This document shows positions 5,146-5,279 of a stretch of 5,279 nt of DNA, one piece after another. The DNA is from Desulfobacteraceae bacterium (GTDB lineage Bacteria; Desulfobacterota; Desulfobacteria; Desulfobacterales; UBA11574), in contig JABMQM010000348.1 in assembly GCA_013203195.1 (NCBI GenBank), forward strand, positions 1-5,279, in the 5' to 3' direction. Below the pieces are notes generated by a model. The model was given only the letters and a program-made list of their open reading frames with translations. It ran no database searches and had not been told where the DNA came from. Each line of letters begins with the position of its first letter. Within the stretch, counting starts at the first letter, position 1. Both the position numbers and the translations under genes were made by a program.

Positions 5146-5279
5146 GTAACTATTCAGCGTATTTTATGCTTATACTACCATCTACATAAGAAAATCCGGC
5201 AACTTGCCATTAAACAACAGATCCAATGCATGGCTTGACTTGACTCCTTGTTTTCGACAAGTCGACAAATAACTTCTAA
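5146..5279 (-). mobile_element. Terminal part of an IS66-family insertion sequence
   Basis: On the plus strand the sequence starting GTAACTATTCAGCG at 5146 looks like an IS66-type terminal repeat; these typically begin GTAA. It is followed after about 35 bases by the stop of the transposase gene read on the minus strand. The boundary coincides with the point where the neighbouring gene loses its frame (TAG at 5152-5150 lies inside the IS). IS66 elements make 8 bp target duplications, which predicts ATTTTTTT (5138-5145) as the copy on this side. The rest of the element is outside the window. Confidence 0.6.
5182..5279 (-). CDS. IS66-family transposase (TnpC), C-terminal fragment
   Basis: The last 31 codons are visible, ending in TAG at 5184-5182; the gene continues past the right edge. 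The tail RSYLSTCRKQGV followed by ALDLLFNGKLPDFL matches the usual end of IS66 transposases (a YxST-x-RKxG segment, then an AL..LF.G helix). It was recognised from memory. The gene is too short here to judge whether the transposase is intact. Confidence 0.65.
   Translation of the reverse strand, partial: RSYLSTCRKQGVKSSHALDLLFNGKLPDFLM

Overview
The window looks like accessory DNA from a Gram-negative, mid-GC bacterium. The style of the IS66-type transposase tail, the CCA-encoding tRNA-Leu and the protein flavour suggest a Desulfobacterota-type sulfate reducer, but this is an impression and not a proof. Three compositional blocks are visible by eye: a roughly 50% GC left gene, an AT-richer middle with two small genes, and a very AT-rich right block.

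Left (1-1919): the 3' part of a large plus-strand gene, open at the window edge. Its first part matches, from memory of the family, the C-terminal end of DUF6079 proteins (large P-loop NTPases resembling BrxC/PglY of BREX phage defence). The rest reads as a PglZ-like alkaline-phosphatase-superfamily domain ending in a TTDHGF motif. This is the best candidate for an unusual system: a BREX-like NTPase and phosphatase joined in one polypeptide.

Middle (2038-3396): a SEC-C zinc-motif protein with a PBPRA1643-type N-terminus and a TPR-like C-terminal extension, then a short Sel1-repeat protein. Both are plus strand, and each is followed by an imperfect hairpin preceded by the same 11-mer. Then come about 640 bases without a convincing gene (3397-4038), holding hairpins, a promoter-like site, an orphan ribosome binding site and helically phased TGTGC repeats.

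Junction (4039-4143): the 3' part of a tRNA-Leu(CAA), from the anticodon loop to CCA, with no 5' half, followed directly by an intrinsic terminator. This is what remains when an element integrates into the tRNA 3' end. The DNA on the left, including the defence-like gene, is therefore best read as the distal end of an integrated island. The intact tRNA-Leu and an integrase are expected beyond the left edge.

Right (4200-5279): a minus-strand pair with its own terminator. It consists of a 5'-truncated gene of a conserved family (possibly Ntn-hydrolase/proteasome-like) and a previously uncalled 58-codon gene with a good ribosome binding site. The larger gene is cut at 5146 by the end of an IS66-type insertion sequence, whose transposase C-terminus occupies the right edge.
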